A stretch of DNA of 64,000 nt from Stieleria bergensis (GTDB taxonomy: Bacteria; Planctomycetota; Planctomycetia; Pirellulales; Pirellulaceae). A model generated the notes under the pieces. It was not told where the DNA came from. It worked only from the letters and a program-made list of their open reading frames with translations, and did not search any database. The translations under genes and the position numbers were made by a program. The first letter of the stretch is position 1, and every line of letters begins with the position of its first letter. The DNA is taken from NCBI GenBank assembly GCA_007745635.1, contig CP036272.1:4269521-4333520 (forward strand). The letters run 5' to 3'. Shown here one piece after another: positions 46,777 to 55,971 of this stretch.

Positions 46777-46872
46777 GCACCGAGCACCGTGCACCGAGCA
46801 CCGAGCACCGAGCACCGTGCACCGAGCACCGAGCACCGTGCACCGTGCACCGTGCACCGAGCACCGTGCACC
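46777..46872 (+). repeat. Heptamer satellite (GWGCACC)13
   Basis: Thirteen complete tandem units of GAGCACC or GTGCACC run from 46782 to 46872, with a partial unit before. The order of A and T units is irregular. The period of seven means it cannot keep one reading frame. Short frames in all six directions across it are artefacts. The flanking 46450-46776 region and 46873-47018 hold no gene. Confidence 0.9.
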
Positions 46873-47018
46873 ACGACTGGACTCCAAAGCCCATGCTGGC
46901 GTTCGTTCAGGAACCGATTTCAAAAAACGACGGGCAGCGATTGCCACTCCGTAGACTGCGGCATCCTTGACCCCTAGAATAGAGGTGCCCTCGCCATCCC
47001 ACACTTTCTACAACGACA

Positions 47019-48227
47019 ATGCTTCCCTTCGGAAAACCATCCAAAACACAGTTTGCCACTCGGCTCATCCGTGCAATCGCAGAACAGACGGCAATTGAGT
47101 TTGGCTATGATTCAGACGAGAATGAATTGCGCAGGCTGGATGGCGACGGCGTGATCAACATCGCCAATCTGTATTTAGAACACTGCAAGCTAAAGAAACG
47201 AGAACGCGCAGAACACTTGCAGGTGATCGCGGGCGTTTTCGGCCAACGTCCCGAAGCCTTGCCTAGTGAATTCTCAGAAGCCAAGCGCAACCTGCGACCC
47301 AAAATCTGGACGCGGGCCATGTTCGAGTTTCAAAACCTGAAATCACAACTCACCGATGGCAAGTCATTCGACATGCCCAATGTCCCGCTTGGATCCCACT
47401 TGGCCGTGACGCTGGTCTACGATACCGATCATGCGATGCGTTCGGTCTCAGAGGAGGAACTCGCCCACTGGGACGTCAGTTTCGACGCCGCCATGCAGCA
47501 GGCGATTGCCAACTTGGATCAAGACACCACGACGTTTGCAAAGCTTGGCGATGCTCTCGCCTCATCAATGACCGGAGATGCCTACGACTCCTCACGCATC
47601 CTGCTAAACGATCGCCTTCGCAAACTGGGTCTAGAAGGAGACCTGATCGCCCTGGTCCCCACTCGCGACAGCTTCCTGGTCGCCAAGGCAAACGATCGCC
47701 AGGCCCTGGAAATGCTGTATAAGGTGGCCAACCTCACCGACGAGGACGAGCCGGTTGAACGGCCGCTAAGTCCCTTACCCTTGGCCTTTCGGGACGGCCA
47801 ATGGCACGATTGGCAACCGCCCCAAAACCATGCCATCCGTCCTCTGTTCGAGCAGGTCGAACGAGACTTTCTAGGCAGTTTGTACAACGAGCAAAAAGAG
47901 CTACTAGAGGCGTTGTGGGAAAATGATCCAGAGGCTCCCTTCTTGCCGACCTACACGGGCGCCCAACGAGCCAGTGACAACGAGGTGTTCACTTACAGCG
48001 TTTGGAGCCGCGGGGCGAAGAGCCTGCTGCCGAAAACCGACGTCGTGATGCTCTTTGACAGCGATCAAGGAGTCACCATCCCAACGTCGTGGCAACAAAT
48101 GCTGACCGTCCTTGGCGACGCTGTCGTGCTCGATGACTCGATCTACCCTTCAAGGTATTTAGTGGATCAGTTCCCCAGCGAACCACAACTGATCGAGTTG
48201 GCGAACATCGACTTAGATCTGGACTAA
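47019..48227 (+). CDS. DUF1444-like cytoplasmic protein
   Basis: The product is 402 residues, with no signal or membrane helix. The segment HLAVTLVYDTDHAMRSVSEE, followed by ELAHWDVSFDAAMQQAIANL, matches the pattern of the DUF1444 (YtpQ) family (a strand ending in D, then R-x-V-T/S-E-E, W, and an E/A-L-A-x-x-NL helix). The C-terminal part has KTDVVMLFDSDQGVTIPTSW. Function unknown. It is convergent with the Tat-exported oxidoreductase gene, with a terminator hairpin between. Confidence 0.65.
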   Translation: MLPFGKPSKTQFATRLIRAIAEQTAIEFGYDSDENELRRLDGDGVINIANLYLEHCKLKKRERAEHLQVIAGVFGQRPEALPSEFSEAKRNLRPKIWTRAMFEFQNLKSQLTDGKSFDMPNVPLGSHLAVTLVYDTDHAMRSVSEEELAHWDVSFDAAMQQAIANLDQDTTTFAKLGDALASSMTGDAYDSSRILLNDRLRKLGLEGDLIALVPTRDSFLVAKANDRQALEMLYKVANLTDEDEPVERPLSPLPLAFRDGQWHDWQPPQNHAIRPLFEQVERDFLGSLYNEQKELLEALWENDPEAPFLPTYTGAQRASDNEVFTYSVWSRGAKSLLPKTDVVMLFDSDQGVTIPTSWQQMLTVLGDAVVLDDSIYPSRYLVDQFPSEPQLIELANIDLDLD

Positions 48228-48326
48228 GACCTGCGTGCTTTGGCCTTTGGTTCCGCTGCATTTTGGTTGGTCACTGGAAACCTGCCCCACGGCAAAACGA
48301 TCAATCAGATTCCGCAGCCAAAGAAA

Positions 48327-48358
48327 AACTCCGCAGTGCACTGCGGCACTGCGGAGTT
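48327..48358 (-). terminator. Rho-independent terminator of the oxidoreductase gene
   Basis: A 13-bp perfect stem (AACTCCGCAGTGC with GCACTGCGGAGTT, 6-base loop) is followed on the minus strand by TTTTTCTTT. It lies 45 bases after the stop of the gene at 48403. The stem has no T-run on the plus strand. Confidence 0.85.
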
Positions 48359-48402
48359 GGACATTGCGAATTTCGGCGTGGTTAACCGTTTGATCAGTGC
48401 AC

Positions 48403-49737
48403 TTAGATCAGCTTTGTCTTACCAGGGATCGCGAATTCAGGGACGGGGCGTTCGCCGTTGGGGTCCAAGTTCGCTGGGAACAAGTTCAGTTCCGACTTGT
48501 TGGTCAAGAAGTCCCAGGTCACTCGTTGGCCGGTGTAAGCCGCAACGCGTCCCATGACAGCGGTCAACGAGCTGTTAGCGGTTTCCTGAAGCTCGACAAT
48601 CGGGTTGCCAGCACGGATCGAATCGATCAGATCCTTGTGCTCTTGCTCATAGGCGGCACCGATGTTACCAGCCATTTTCCAGACTTCTTTGCCAGCACGA
48701 TCATAGATCGTTGCGCCACGGTTACCACCGTAGATCACAGCCATCCCATCGCTACCATAGATGTGGTTGCTGTTGTCGCCTGCTGAGCCAGGAATTTGGC
48801 GGCACTTGAACGAGATCTGACGATTACCGGAGTAGCCGAAGTCGACTGACATGCTGTCCCACATCTCGCTGTCTTCGGGACGAGTGAATCGTCCACCACT
48901 GGCGTAAGCGGTTTCTGGTGGCCCCTGCATGACCCAGTTCATTACGTCAATGTTGTGCACCGCTTGCTCGGCGATTTGGTCACCGGAGAGCCAGATGAAG
49001 TGCATCCAGTTGTACAATTGGTACTGAGTATCCGACATGCCGGGCTTGCGGCTACGGTACCAAATGCCGGAACTGCAGTAGCGAGCGGTCATATTGATCA
49101 CGTCGCCGATCGCACCTTCATGAATGCGTTTGATCGCTTCCATGTAGTTGGTTTGACGACGGTACTGAGTTCCAGTGACGATGCCCGTTTTGTTTTTCTT
49201 GGCCAACTCGTGCGCCTTGACGCAGGTGTGGTAGCCAGCAACATCAACGCAACTTGGCTTTTCAGCAAAAACGTGCTTGCCAGCTTCAACGGCTTCCAAA
49301 ACGTACTGCGGGCGGAAACCAGGAGGCGTGGTCATCAGCACCAAGTCAACGTTCTTGTTGTCCAGAACGCGCTTGTAAGCATCCAAGCCGACGTGATTGT
49401 CTTCTTCTTTGACATTCACCTTGTCACCGTAGGTCTGCTTCAGACGCTGCAGGACGTTCTTTTTGTTGGGGTCGATGTCTGCGGTGGCAACAATTTCGAT
49501 GTTGTTGTTGATCGTGAGCGTATTGTTCAACGCCCCTGTCCCACGGCCACCCAGACCAACGATCCCAATGCGGATGTTGTCTTCTTTCGAATCAGGCTCG
49601 GCACCACGAACCGGACGAGTCATCGCTGCTGCACCTGCAACACCAGCGGAGATTGCTGAACCGGTACGAAGAAATTGACGGCGGTTCGCAGCTTGCTGAT
49701 CTTGTTGCGTCTTTGATTGTTTTTCCATTGCGGACAT
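48403..49737 (-). CDS. Tat-exported Gfo/Idh/MocA-family oxidoreductase
   Basis: The 444 residues start with a twin-arginine signal (NRRQFLRTGSAISAGVAGAA). A Rossmann NAD(P)-binding domain with IGIVGLGGRGTGALN and the catalytic-site segment VFAEKPSCVDVAGYHTC follows. The C-terminal domain carries GTQYRRQTNYMEAIKRIHEG and VHNIDVMNWVMQGPP. Such proteins oxidise or reduce sugars or sugar derivatives, and planctomycetes carry many exported copies. M4 (49728) is an alternative start. Single gene with its own terminator. Confidence 0.94.
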   Translation of the reverse strand: MSAMEKQSKTQQDQQAANRRQFLRTGSAISAGVAGAAAMTRPVRGAEPDSKEDNIRIGIVGLGGRGTGALNNTLTINNNIEIVATADIDPNKKNVLQRLKQTYGDKVNVKEEDNHVGLDAYKRVLDNKNVDLVLMTTPPGFRPQYVLEAVEAGKHVFAEKPSCVDVAGYHTCVKAHELAKKNKTGIVTGTQYRRQTNYMEAIKRIHEGAIGDVINMTARYCSSGIWYRSRKPGMSDTQYQLYNWMHFIWLSGDQIAEQAVHNIDVMNWVMQGPPETAYASGGRFTRPEDSEMWDSMSVDFGYSGNRQISFKCRQIPGSAGDNSNHIYGSDGMAVIYGGNRGATIYDRAGKEVWKMAGNIGAAYEQEHKDLIDSIRAGNPIVELQETANSSLTAVMGRVAAYTGQRVTWDFLTNKSELNLFPANLDPNGERPVPEFAIPGKTKLI

Positions 49738-50476
49738 GCCTTGAATGAAAGGTGTTGGTGGGGTGATTGACTAAGCGCCATCCAGGAAGTCATTCCGTAG
49801 CGTGCTTCAGCAACTCTGAAGTCACAGAACAACGATCCATTGACGATTCAAACGCAAAGTGGCGGGGGTGGGATGTATCGGAACCGAGTGACACAATGAA
49901 ACACGCGACCGATCGGCGGACGCCCCTCAAACGGGCAAGCCTCCAAGCGGGGTTCAATCTCCAGTCTCCGCATTGACGTCGGCAACCAAGGCGAATGGCC
50001 CCGGTTAAGTCAACGTGCGAAGTCTAACAACGAAACGAAATTCTGCGAGCTTTCGGTGAACATTCCTAGCAGCAAAACGCTCCTTTTGGTGGCTATCCGA
50101 CTCGCTGGCCGACGTAAGTGCGTCACTTTGCCCGCATGCGACGGATGCCACACTTCACCTGAGTTGACCGAGCGACAGCCATGGAACACGGCCGCAGAAG
50201 CACTGCGACTTCAACACGCCGACACTTGCCTTCTGAAAATGGCCTTCTGAAAATCGCCTGCTAAAAATTGCCCTCGTGCATCTGTCCGGCCAATGCGGAC
50301 AAAACAATGCCGTAAGCCGATGCCCCGAAAGGGTCGCTCAGCTGGCAGGCATCCAGAGGGGGGCTGCACCCTGTCATCTTTCCCGATGCCGATAGTTTAA
50401 CCCAATTGCCCTGGGATGTGCGAACAGAATTGCAACTGGCCCCTGACAGAAAGCCCAAAATTGCTAGACTGTGGCC
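49738..50476. other. Intergenic region between oxidoreductase and rsfS
   Basis: A short repeat, CCTTCTGAAAATGG then CCTTCTGAAAATCG, is seen near 50229-50260. Otherwise no gene, box repeat, tRNA or clear hairpin is visible in 740 bases. Both flanking genes read outwards, so two promoters must lie here. Confidence 0.4.
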
Positions 50477-50917
50477 ATGACAAATCAACAACCATCCAAT
50501 TCAGCCGACCCCATGGCCACTCCTTCGCGCTCCGTGCGACCACATGGCGTAGAGGGCAGTCGTAAACTTGCGTCCACCGCCGCACAGGTGGCCTTGGACA
50601 ACAAGTCCACCGATGTCACGGTGATCGACGTATGCGGTCAGTCTTCGGAGTTCGATTTATTCGTGCTAGCGACCGGGCAAAGCCGTCGGCAGCTGCACGC
50701 GATCAGCGACCAAATCGAAGCGGCTCTGAAAAAAGAGCTGGGTGAAACCCGCCTTGGCGTCGAAGGCTACGACGAGAGCCGCTGGATTGTCTTGGACTAC
50801 GGCAACGTGGTCGTTCACCTGTTCGATGAAGAAACACGTGAATACTACGATCTAGAATCTCTGTGGGCCGACGGCACCACCATCGAATTGGCCGATCTCG
50901 GCGTCTCGGCCTCGTAA
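50477..50917 (+). CDS. rsfS: Ribosome silencing factor
   Basis: The ATG at 50477 gives 146 residues. A GTG at 50471 is possible. RsfS/Iojap signatures are present: DVTVIDVCGQSSEFDLFVLA, GQSRRQLHAISDQIE, GVEGYDESRWIVLDYGNVVV and HLFDEETREYYDLESLW. It binds ribosomal protein L14 and blocks subunit joining in slow growth. The first 25 residues are a low-complexity extension. It is 22 bases from argS and probably in one transcript. Confidence 0.93.
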   Translation: MTNQQPSNSADPMATPSRSVRPHGVEGSRKLASTAAQVALDNKSTDVTVIDVCGQSSEFDLFVLATGQSRRQLHAISDQIEAALKKELGETRLGVEGYDESRWIVLDYGNVVVHLFDEETREYYDLESLWADGTTIELADLGVSAS

Positions 50918-50939
50918 GCTATCACGATTAGACCGCCCC

Positions 50940-52937
50940 ATGCATCTTCCCTCGTTGTTTAGCCAGCGTTTCGCCGAAGCGATCGCTCAGTGCTCTTTTG
51001 CATCACAGCTGGAATCGCCGCAGCAGTTTTCCGACATGATTCGCCCGGCTGCGAATCCCAAGTTCGGTGACTATCAGGCCAATTTCGCGATGCCGATCGG
51101 CAAACTTGTCGAGGGACTCAATCCCCGTCAAGTTGCCGAACAGGTGCTCCAACAGATCGACTTGAATGATCGATGCGAAGCGCCCGAAATCGCCGGCCCC
51201 GGGTTCATCAACCTGAAATTGTCGCAGCCGTTTCTTGAGCAAACCATGCAACAAATGATCAGCGATGATCGTTGCTTGGTACAAAAGACGGCCGCGCCGA
51301 AGAAGATTCTGATCGACTACTCGTCGCCGAACGTTGCCAAGCCAATGCACGTCGGGCACATCCGCACGACAGTCATCGGATACTGCTTAGCCCAGACGCT
51401 GCGATTCCTTGGACACGATGTCGTCACCGACAACCACCTTGGCGACTGGGGAACGCAGTTCGGTATCATTATCTACGGCTACAAACACTTTGGTGATGCC
51501 GAAACCGTTGCCCAAGATCCTGTCCCGGAACTGGCCAAGCTGTATCGCATTGTGCATCACTTGATGGGATACCAGAAAGCCAAAGCCAGCTTAGAGACGC
51601 TGGCGGCGGAAATCGAAACGCTGAAAACGCAACACCAGGCGGCCGCAGCAGAAGCCGAAGTCGCCGAAGGAAAGGAAGCGAAGAAAAAACGCAAATCCGC
51701 CGAAGCACTGCGGCGGAAAGTCCAAGCCACCGAGGCTAGCCTGCAGTCCGCCCAAGAATCGATCGCCGCCACCGAAGCCGACCCCGTGATGTCGCAGCGC
51801 GCCGAGCAGCATCCGGACATCGGCACGGCCGTCCTGATGGAAACCTCTAAATTGCACGCGGGCGATGCCAAGAATCAGGAGCTGTGGGAAGAGTTCCTGC
51901 CGCACTGCAAAGACGAAATCAATCGCGTTTACGCGCGGTTAAACGTTGATTTTGATCACACACTCGGTGAATCGTTTTACCATCCGATGCTGGCTGGCTT
52001 GGTCGACGACTTGATCCAGCAAGGACTGGCCACCGAAAGCGATGGCGCCATCTGTGTCTTCTTGGAGCAATTCGATAGCCCCATGATCATCCGCAAACGC
52101 GATGGGGCGTTCCTGTACGCAACGACAGATCTGGCGACTCTGAAATATCGCCAAGACACCTTCCAGCCGGACGAAGTGCTGTACGTGGTTGATGCCAGGC
52201 AAGGCGAACACTTCCAAAAACTGTTCGTCGTCGCCGATACTCTGAAGCTGACCGATGCCAAACTGGTTCACGTCAGTTTTGGCACCGTCCTGGGCGAAGA
52301 CGGCAAGCCCATGAAGACGCGCAGCGGTTCCCTGATTGGACTCGAAAGCCTCATTGATGACGCCGTCGATGCTGCATATCAAGTCGTTTGCGATCCTGAT
52401 CGTGTCGCCAATTTTGATCCACCGATGGAATCGACCGAGCAAAAGGCGATTGCTGAAGCTGTCGGCGTCGGAGCGATTAAGTATGCCGACCTGTCGCATG
52501 ATCGGACCAGCGATTACAAATTCAGCCTGACCAAAATGGTTCAGTTAACCGGCAATACCGCAGCCTACGCACAATACAGCTACGCCAGAGCAAGCAGTAT
52601 TCTCCGTGTCGTCGGAGTGGACGAAGCCGAAGTGCAACAGCGAATTGAATCCAATGGCCTGACAATCACCGAACCGGCCGAACGCGCCCTGGCGATTGAG
52701 TTGCTGCGTTTCGAAGAAGCCTTGCAAAACGTCTACCAAGACTACGCCCCCAACCAACTGGTGGATTACGTCTACAGCACCGCTGAAGCATTCGCCAAGT
52801 TCAACAATCAGTGCCACGTCAAGAACGCCCCATCGCAGGAAATTCAAGACACGCGACTGGGCTTGGTCGTGTTGACCGGACGGGTGCTCAAACAAGCGTT
52901 AACCCTGCTGGGAATCAACGTCGTCCCCCGCATGTAA
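50940..52937 (+). CDS. argS: Arginyl-tRNA synthetase with coiled-coil insert
   Basis: The 665 residues are longer than the usual 550-600. An N-terminal tRNA-binding domain is followed by the catalytic core with HVGH (HIGH motif), GDWGTQFG, DARQGEHFQKL and MKTRSG (the KMSK site), then the helical anticodon domain with QYSYARASSI. Residues about 209-282 are an Ala/Glu/Lys-rich coiled coil placed between ELAKLYRIVHHL and QHPDIGTAVLMETSKLHAGD, where most relatives have a short stretch. It charges tRNA-Arg. The insert is in frame and the core is complete. Confidence 0.94.
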   Translation: MHLPSLFSQRFAEAIAQCSFASQLESPQQFSDMIRPAANPKFGDYQANFAMPIGKLVEGLNPRQVAEQVLQQIDLNDRCEAPEIAGPGFINLKLSQPFLEQTMQQMISDDRCLVQKTAAPKKILIDYSSPNVAKPMHVGHIRTTVIGYCLAQTLRFLGHDVVTDNHLGDWGTQFGIIIYGYKHFGDAETVAQDPVPELAKLYRIVHHLMGYQKAKASLETLAAEIETLKTQHQAAAAEAEVAEGKEAKKKRKSAEALRRKVQATEASLQSAQESIAATEADPVMSQRAEQHPDIGTAVLMETSKLHAGDAKNQELWEEFLPHCKDEINRVYARLNVDFDHTLGESFYHPMLAGLVDDLIQQGLATESDGAICVFLEQFDSPMIIRKRDGAFLYATTDLATLKYRQDTFQPDEVLYVVDARQGEHFQKLFVVADTLKLTDAKLVHVSFGTVLGEDGKPMKTRSGSLIGLESLIDDAVDAAYQVVCDPDRVANFDPPMESTEQKAIAEAVGVGAIKYADLSHDRTSDYKFSLTKMVQLTGNTAAYAQYSYARASSILRVVGVDEAEVQQRIESNGLTITEPAERALAIELLRFEEALQNVYQDYAPNQLVDYVYSTAEAFAKFNNQCHVKNAPSQEIQDTRLGLVVLTGRVLKQALTLLGINVVPRM

Positions 52938-52991
52938 TCGCCCAACGGATGCGCTCAGCTGACCATCCCCGCTGATGCAGGCGACAATGCC

Positions 52992-53219
52992 TTATTGATC
53001 ACGCAGCAACTGATCGACCATCGGATGGTCCGTGTAAAAGGTTGCTGCCGGGTCGATGCCCAGATCCTCATAGCGCTGGTTGCGTTGCCGAACAAGATCT
53101 GTGCCGGCCAACCAAGGCAAGACAAACGTGTAGACCAGTCCCAGCGCAAGGACGATCAACAGCAACTGCAATCGGCCTCGCCAAGGATTCGGCAATGACT
53201 GGCTCGTTGTCTCTAACAT
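52992..53219 (-). CDS. Small single-helix membrane protein
   Basis: Starting at the ATG at 53219 gives 75 residues: a short polar start, one hydrophobic helix (LQLLLIVLALGLVYTFVLPW), and a soluble tail ending in PMVDQLLRDQ. The start overlaps the end of the YeiH-like gene by a few bases, suggesting translational coupling. It may be an accessory subunit of that transporter. Confidence 0.6.
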   Translation of the reverse strand: MLETTSQSLPNPWRGRLQLLLIVLALGLVYTFVLPWLAGTDLVRQRNQRYEDLGIDPAATFYTDHPMVDQLLRDQ

Positions 53220-53223
53220 CACG

Positions 53224-54843
53224 TTAGCCTCCAAAGACAGCCCAGGCCATCAGGAACGTCAACAGAATGTTCAGCGACTGACCACAGATGTACAGCATCA
53301 CGGGTTTGCCATCGCGGAAATGCGGCAACAACTGCTTGAAATTGATTTCCAGCCCGATACTGACAAAGGCCAAACAAAACAGCCAGCCGCGAAGCACTTT
53401 TGATGACTGCTTGATCATCGATGAAATCATCACGTCGCCGCCGGTCAAATTCGAATACAACAACGAGAAGATCACCGAAGCGACCACAAACCCAAAGACA
53501 AACTTGGGAAAGCGATACCAGATTTCAGACAGCCCAATCGATTTCTGGTCTGCTGACGCAGATCGATCGACGTAGCGCACCCAGTACAGCGCAACGAAAA
53601 ACGCCGTCAAGCCAATCAGAATGTTTTGAATCATCTTGATGGTCACCGCAACTTGAACGGCCTCGTCGGTCGCAGCTTTGGCAACCGCGCCGCTGTCGCC
53701 CGTTGGTGGGACCGCGCCACTCTGGGCCCCGCCGATCTGGGCCGCATCGGCAACGGGTTCCAATGCCAACATGTCACCGGCCACGGCAACCGCTCCGGTG
53801 GCATCAATCGTGCCGCCAATCCACGCACCAGCTACTTTCGGTGGCAAATTCATCGAGTTGATCGCAAACGGCATGATCACCATCATGATGACCGTGAACC
53901 CCAACGACAGTCCAATCGCTGATGACAACTCTTCCTTCTTTGCTTTGCAAGCCGCCGCCGTCGCGATCGCTGCGGAAACACCACAGACCGACATGTCGGC
54001 ACTGATCACCATGTTCAAAGAACGTGACTTCATCTTCAACACCTTCTGGCCAAACACATACGTGCTAACCAACACGATTGGCGTGACCACCCAGGCGACC
54101 GCGATTCCCGGAGGCCCCAAGGCGACCAGCTTGGACATTAAAACGCCCGCGCCCATGACCACCAAGCCGGTCTTGATGAAAAACTCCGACTGCGCCGCCG
54201 GTCGCAACCACTTGGGCGTGCCCACGGTGTTGGAGATCACCAATCCGATCGCTAACGCCCACAACGCGTATTCCAAATTAAACGCTTTCACGGCCGCATG
54301 GCCTGCCAACACATAGGCCAACGTTGCCAACAGGAAGACGACTGGGAAACCCTTTGCAAACCCACCCGCGTCCTTCTTTCGCAGCCACATGGCCACGGTA
54401 AACAACACCCAGATCAGGACACCAGCCCCCAGCACACCGACGATCGGCGTCGACGCGGGCGCGTCACCCGACGCTGGCTGATAGAACGCGGCGATCGGAT
54501 TGTTGCTCTGAACTTGGAAGGCTTCTTGCTGCACATCCTTGGGCTTCTGACCCCATTTCCCTGGCTTTGCCAAGTATGGCTTCAACAGCGAATCGATCTT
54601 GGCAGACTGACCACTCTCCTTGGCGTCTGCAACCCGCTGGCTCCAGTCCGCCGGTTTGGCAAACCAGATCGCGGCAAAGGCCACCGCCAGAATGAATCCG
54701 CCACACCAGATGGCAAACCAGTCTTCGCTGGTTCGCATCTGTTTCCAACTCGACTCGGGCTTTTGATAATCCACGGACTGCTGGCCATCAGACGCGGCGT
54801 TTTCGGCAACGGCAGCGTGTTCAGTCTCGTTGGTAGCGTTCAT
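53224..54843 (-). CDS. YeiH/UPF0324-type putative sulfate exporter
   Basis: The 539 residues have about ten transmembrane helices. Characteristic stretches are FFIKTGLVVMGAGVLMSKL, FGQKVLKMKSRSLNMVISAD with SVCGVSAAIATAAACKAKK, and IGLSLGFTVIMMVIMPFAIN. An extra N-terminal part (about 1-130) includes one helix and a soluble region, making it longer than typical 330-350-residue YeiH proteins. A low-complexity Ala/Gly loop with a second polar region occurs near 370-400. The transported anion is inferred from the family name only. Confidence 0.85.
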   Translation of the reverse strand: MNATNETEHAAVAENAASDGQQSVDYQKPESSWKQMRTSEDWFAIWCGGFILAVAFAAIWFAKPADWSQRVADAKESGQSAKIDSLLKPYLAKPGKWGQKPKDVQQEAFQVQSNNPIAAFYQPASGDAPASTPIVGVLGAGVLIWVLFTVAMWLRKKDAGGFAKGFPVVFLLATLAYVLAGHAAVKAFNLEYALWALAIGLVISNTVGTPKWLRPAAQSEFFIKTGLVVMGAGVLMSKLVALGPPGIAVAWVVTPIVLVSTYVFGQKVLKMKSRSLNMVISADMSVCGVSAAIATAAACKAKKEELSSAIGLSLGFTVIMMVIMPFAINSMNLPPKVAGAWIGGTIDATGAVAVAGDMLALEPVADAAQIGGAQSGAVPPTGDSGAVAKAATDEAVQVAVTIKMIQNILIGLTAFFVALYWVRYVDRSASADQKSIGLSEIWYRFPKFVFGFVVASVIFSLLYSNLTGGDVMISSMIKQSSKVLRGWLFCLAFVSIGLEINFKQLLPHFRDGKPVMLYICGQSLNILLTFLMAWAVFGG

Positions 54844-55075
54844 GAGCGTGGTGTGATCTGGCGGGCAAGAACTTGAGAGGAACGATCAGGAAGGGCGCAG
54901 AGTTTACCCCAAAACACGCTCTCGATGGAAGCGACAAGTTGCTCGAGCCAGGATGCGAATCGAAATGACCACCCTATCCCGCATGCGTGCAAGCACGCAG
55001 CAACCTCGCCAGGTGCCGTGCTTTTTCTGGGGGGGTGAGAAGTTTCTAAGCATTGGTGCGTGCGATCACGGCATC

Positions 55076-55885
55076 CTACGTTGCGGCGATCATGTTGTCC
55101 ATGCTTTGCCGCAAGATCTGTTCGGCGCCGAGGGCATAGTCAAAGACTTCAACGCTCACCCAACCGTCGTAGTCAACTTGTTTCAGCGCTTTGAAAATCG
55201 GCTCAAAATCGACTTCTCCCATACCAGGGCCCAACAAGTTCGGATCATTGGCATGAAAGTGAATCATCGCCTCTGCGTTGTCGATGATGATCTGATCGAT
55301 AGGTAAACCTTCGTCGCTCATGGCTTTGACGTCCAGATGCAACTGCACCCATTGGCTGTCAACCATTTCCATCAACTGGCGACCAGCTTGGGCGGTGTTT
55401 AGAAAGTTCCCTTCGCCACGGCCCAACGGTTCGATGGCAATCCGAACCTGATGTTCCTCAAGCGCGGGCACAGCGGCCGCCAAGCAGCGTGCGGCGGACT
55501 CCATCGCCTGTTGTTCGGACTGAGTGTCGGGAAAATTCCGCTGATGCGGCGACCCTAACACCATCAAGTCACCGCCCAGATCGCGGCACAACTTGGCGAG
55601 CTGACCAAGATACTCGCTGGTACGATCAAGCACCTGCGTGTCAAGCGTGGTCAAGTGAAAGCCTTCTGTCTTGGCCAGCAACCAGTGCAAGCCGATGATA
55701 GAAAACCCGGCGTCTTCGACCTGCCGTCGATAATCCAGACGCTGCTGATTAGAAAACGACACGACGTCGTCGGTCAGCATGAAGGGGGCGACTTCCCAGC
55801 CGGTATAGCCGGCATCACGCGCCATCTGCAGCGATTGCTCAAGCGGCAGATCGCCAAACGTTTCATTGCAAATTCCGTACTTCAT
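55076..55885 (-). CDS. Sugar phosphate isomerase/epimerase (TIM barrel)
   Basis: The ATG at 55885 gives 269 residues beginning KYGICNETFGDLPLEQSL, the family start. The frame opens 11 codons earlier. Typical of the xylose-isomerase/AP-endonuclease-2 TIM barrel are GYTGWEVAPFM, GGDLMVLGSPHQRNFP, RIAIEPLGRGEGNFLN, QLHLDVKAMSDEG and MIHFHANDPNLLGPG, with the expected metal-binding Glu, Asp, His and Glu. The substrate is a sugar or inositol derivative. No sugar operon surrounds it. Confidence 0.88.
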   Translation of the reverse strand: MKYGICNETFGDLPLEQSLQMARDAGYTGWEVAPFMLTDDVVSFSNQQRLDYRRQVEDAGFSIIGLHWLLAKTEGFHLTTLDTQVLDRTSEYLGQLAKLCRDLGGDLMVLGSPHQRNFPDTQSEQQAMESAARCLAAAVPALEEHQVRIAIEPLGRGEGNFLNTAQAGRQLMEMVDSQWVQLHLDVKAMSDEGLPIDQIIIDNAEAMIHFHANDPNLLGPGMGEVDFEPIFKALKQVDYDGWVSVEVFDYALGAEQILRQSMDNMIAAT

Positions 55886-55971
55886 TTTCACTGCGTTGTG
55901 CGCGGAAATGGTTGCCAATCAAGAGTGCAACCAATCTAACACAACGCAGTATGATGACGGAAGGTGGCGGA

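Noticed and set aside
46599-47004. Minus-strand frames of 70-119 codons through the heptamer array
   Set aside because: A heptamer array keeps no frame, and the peptides (GARCTVLGARC) exist in every frame.
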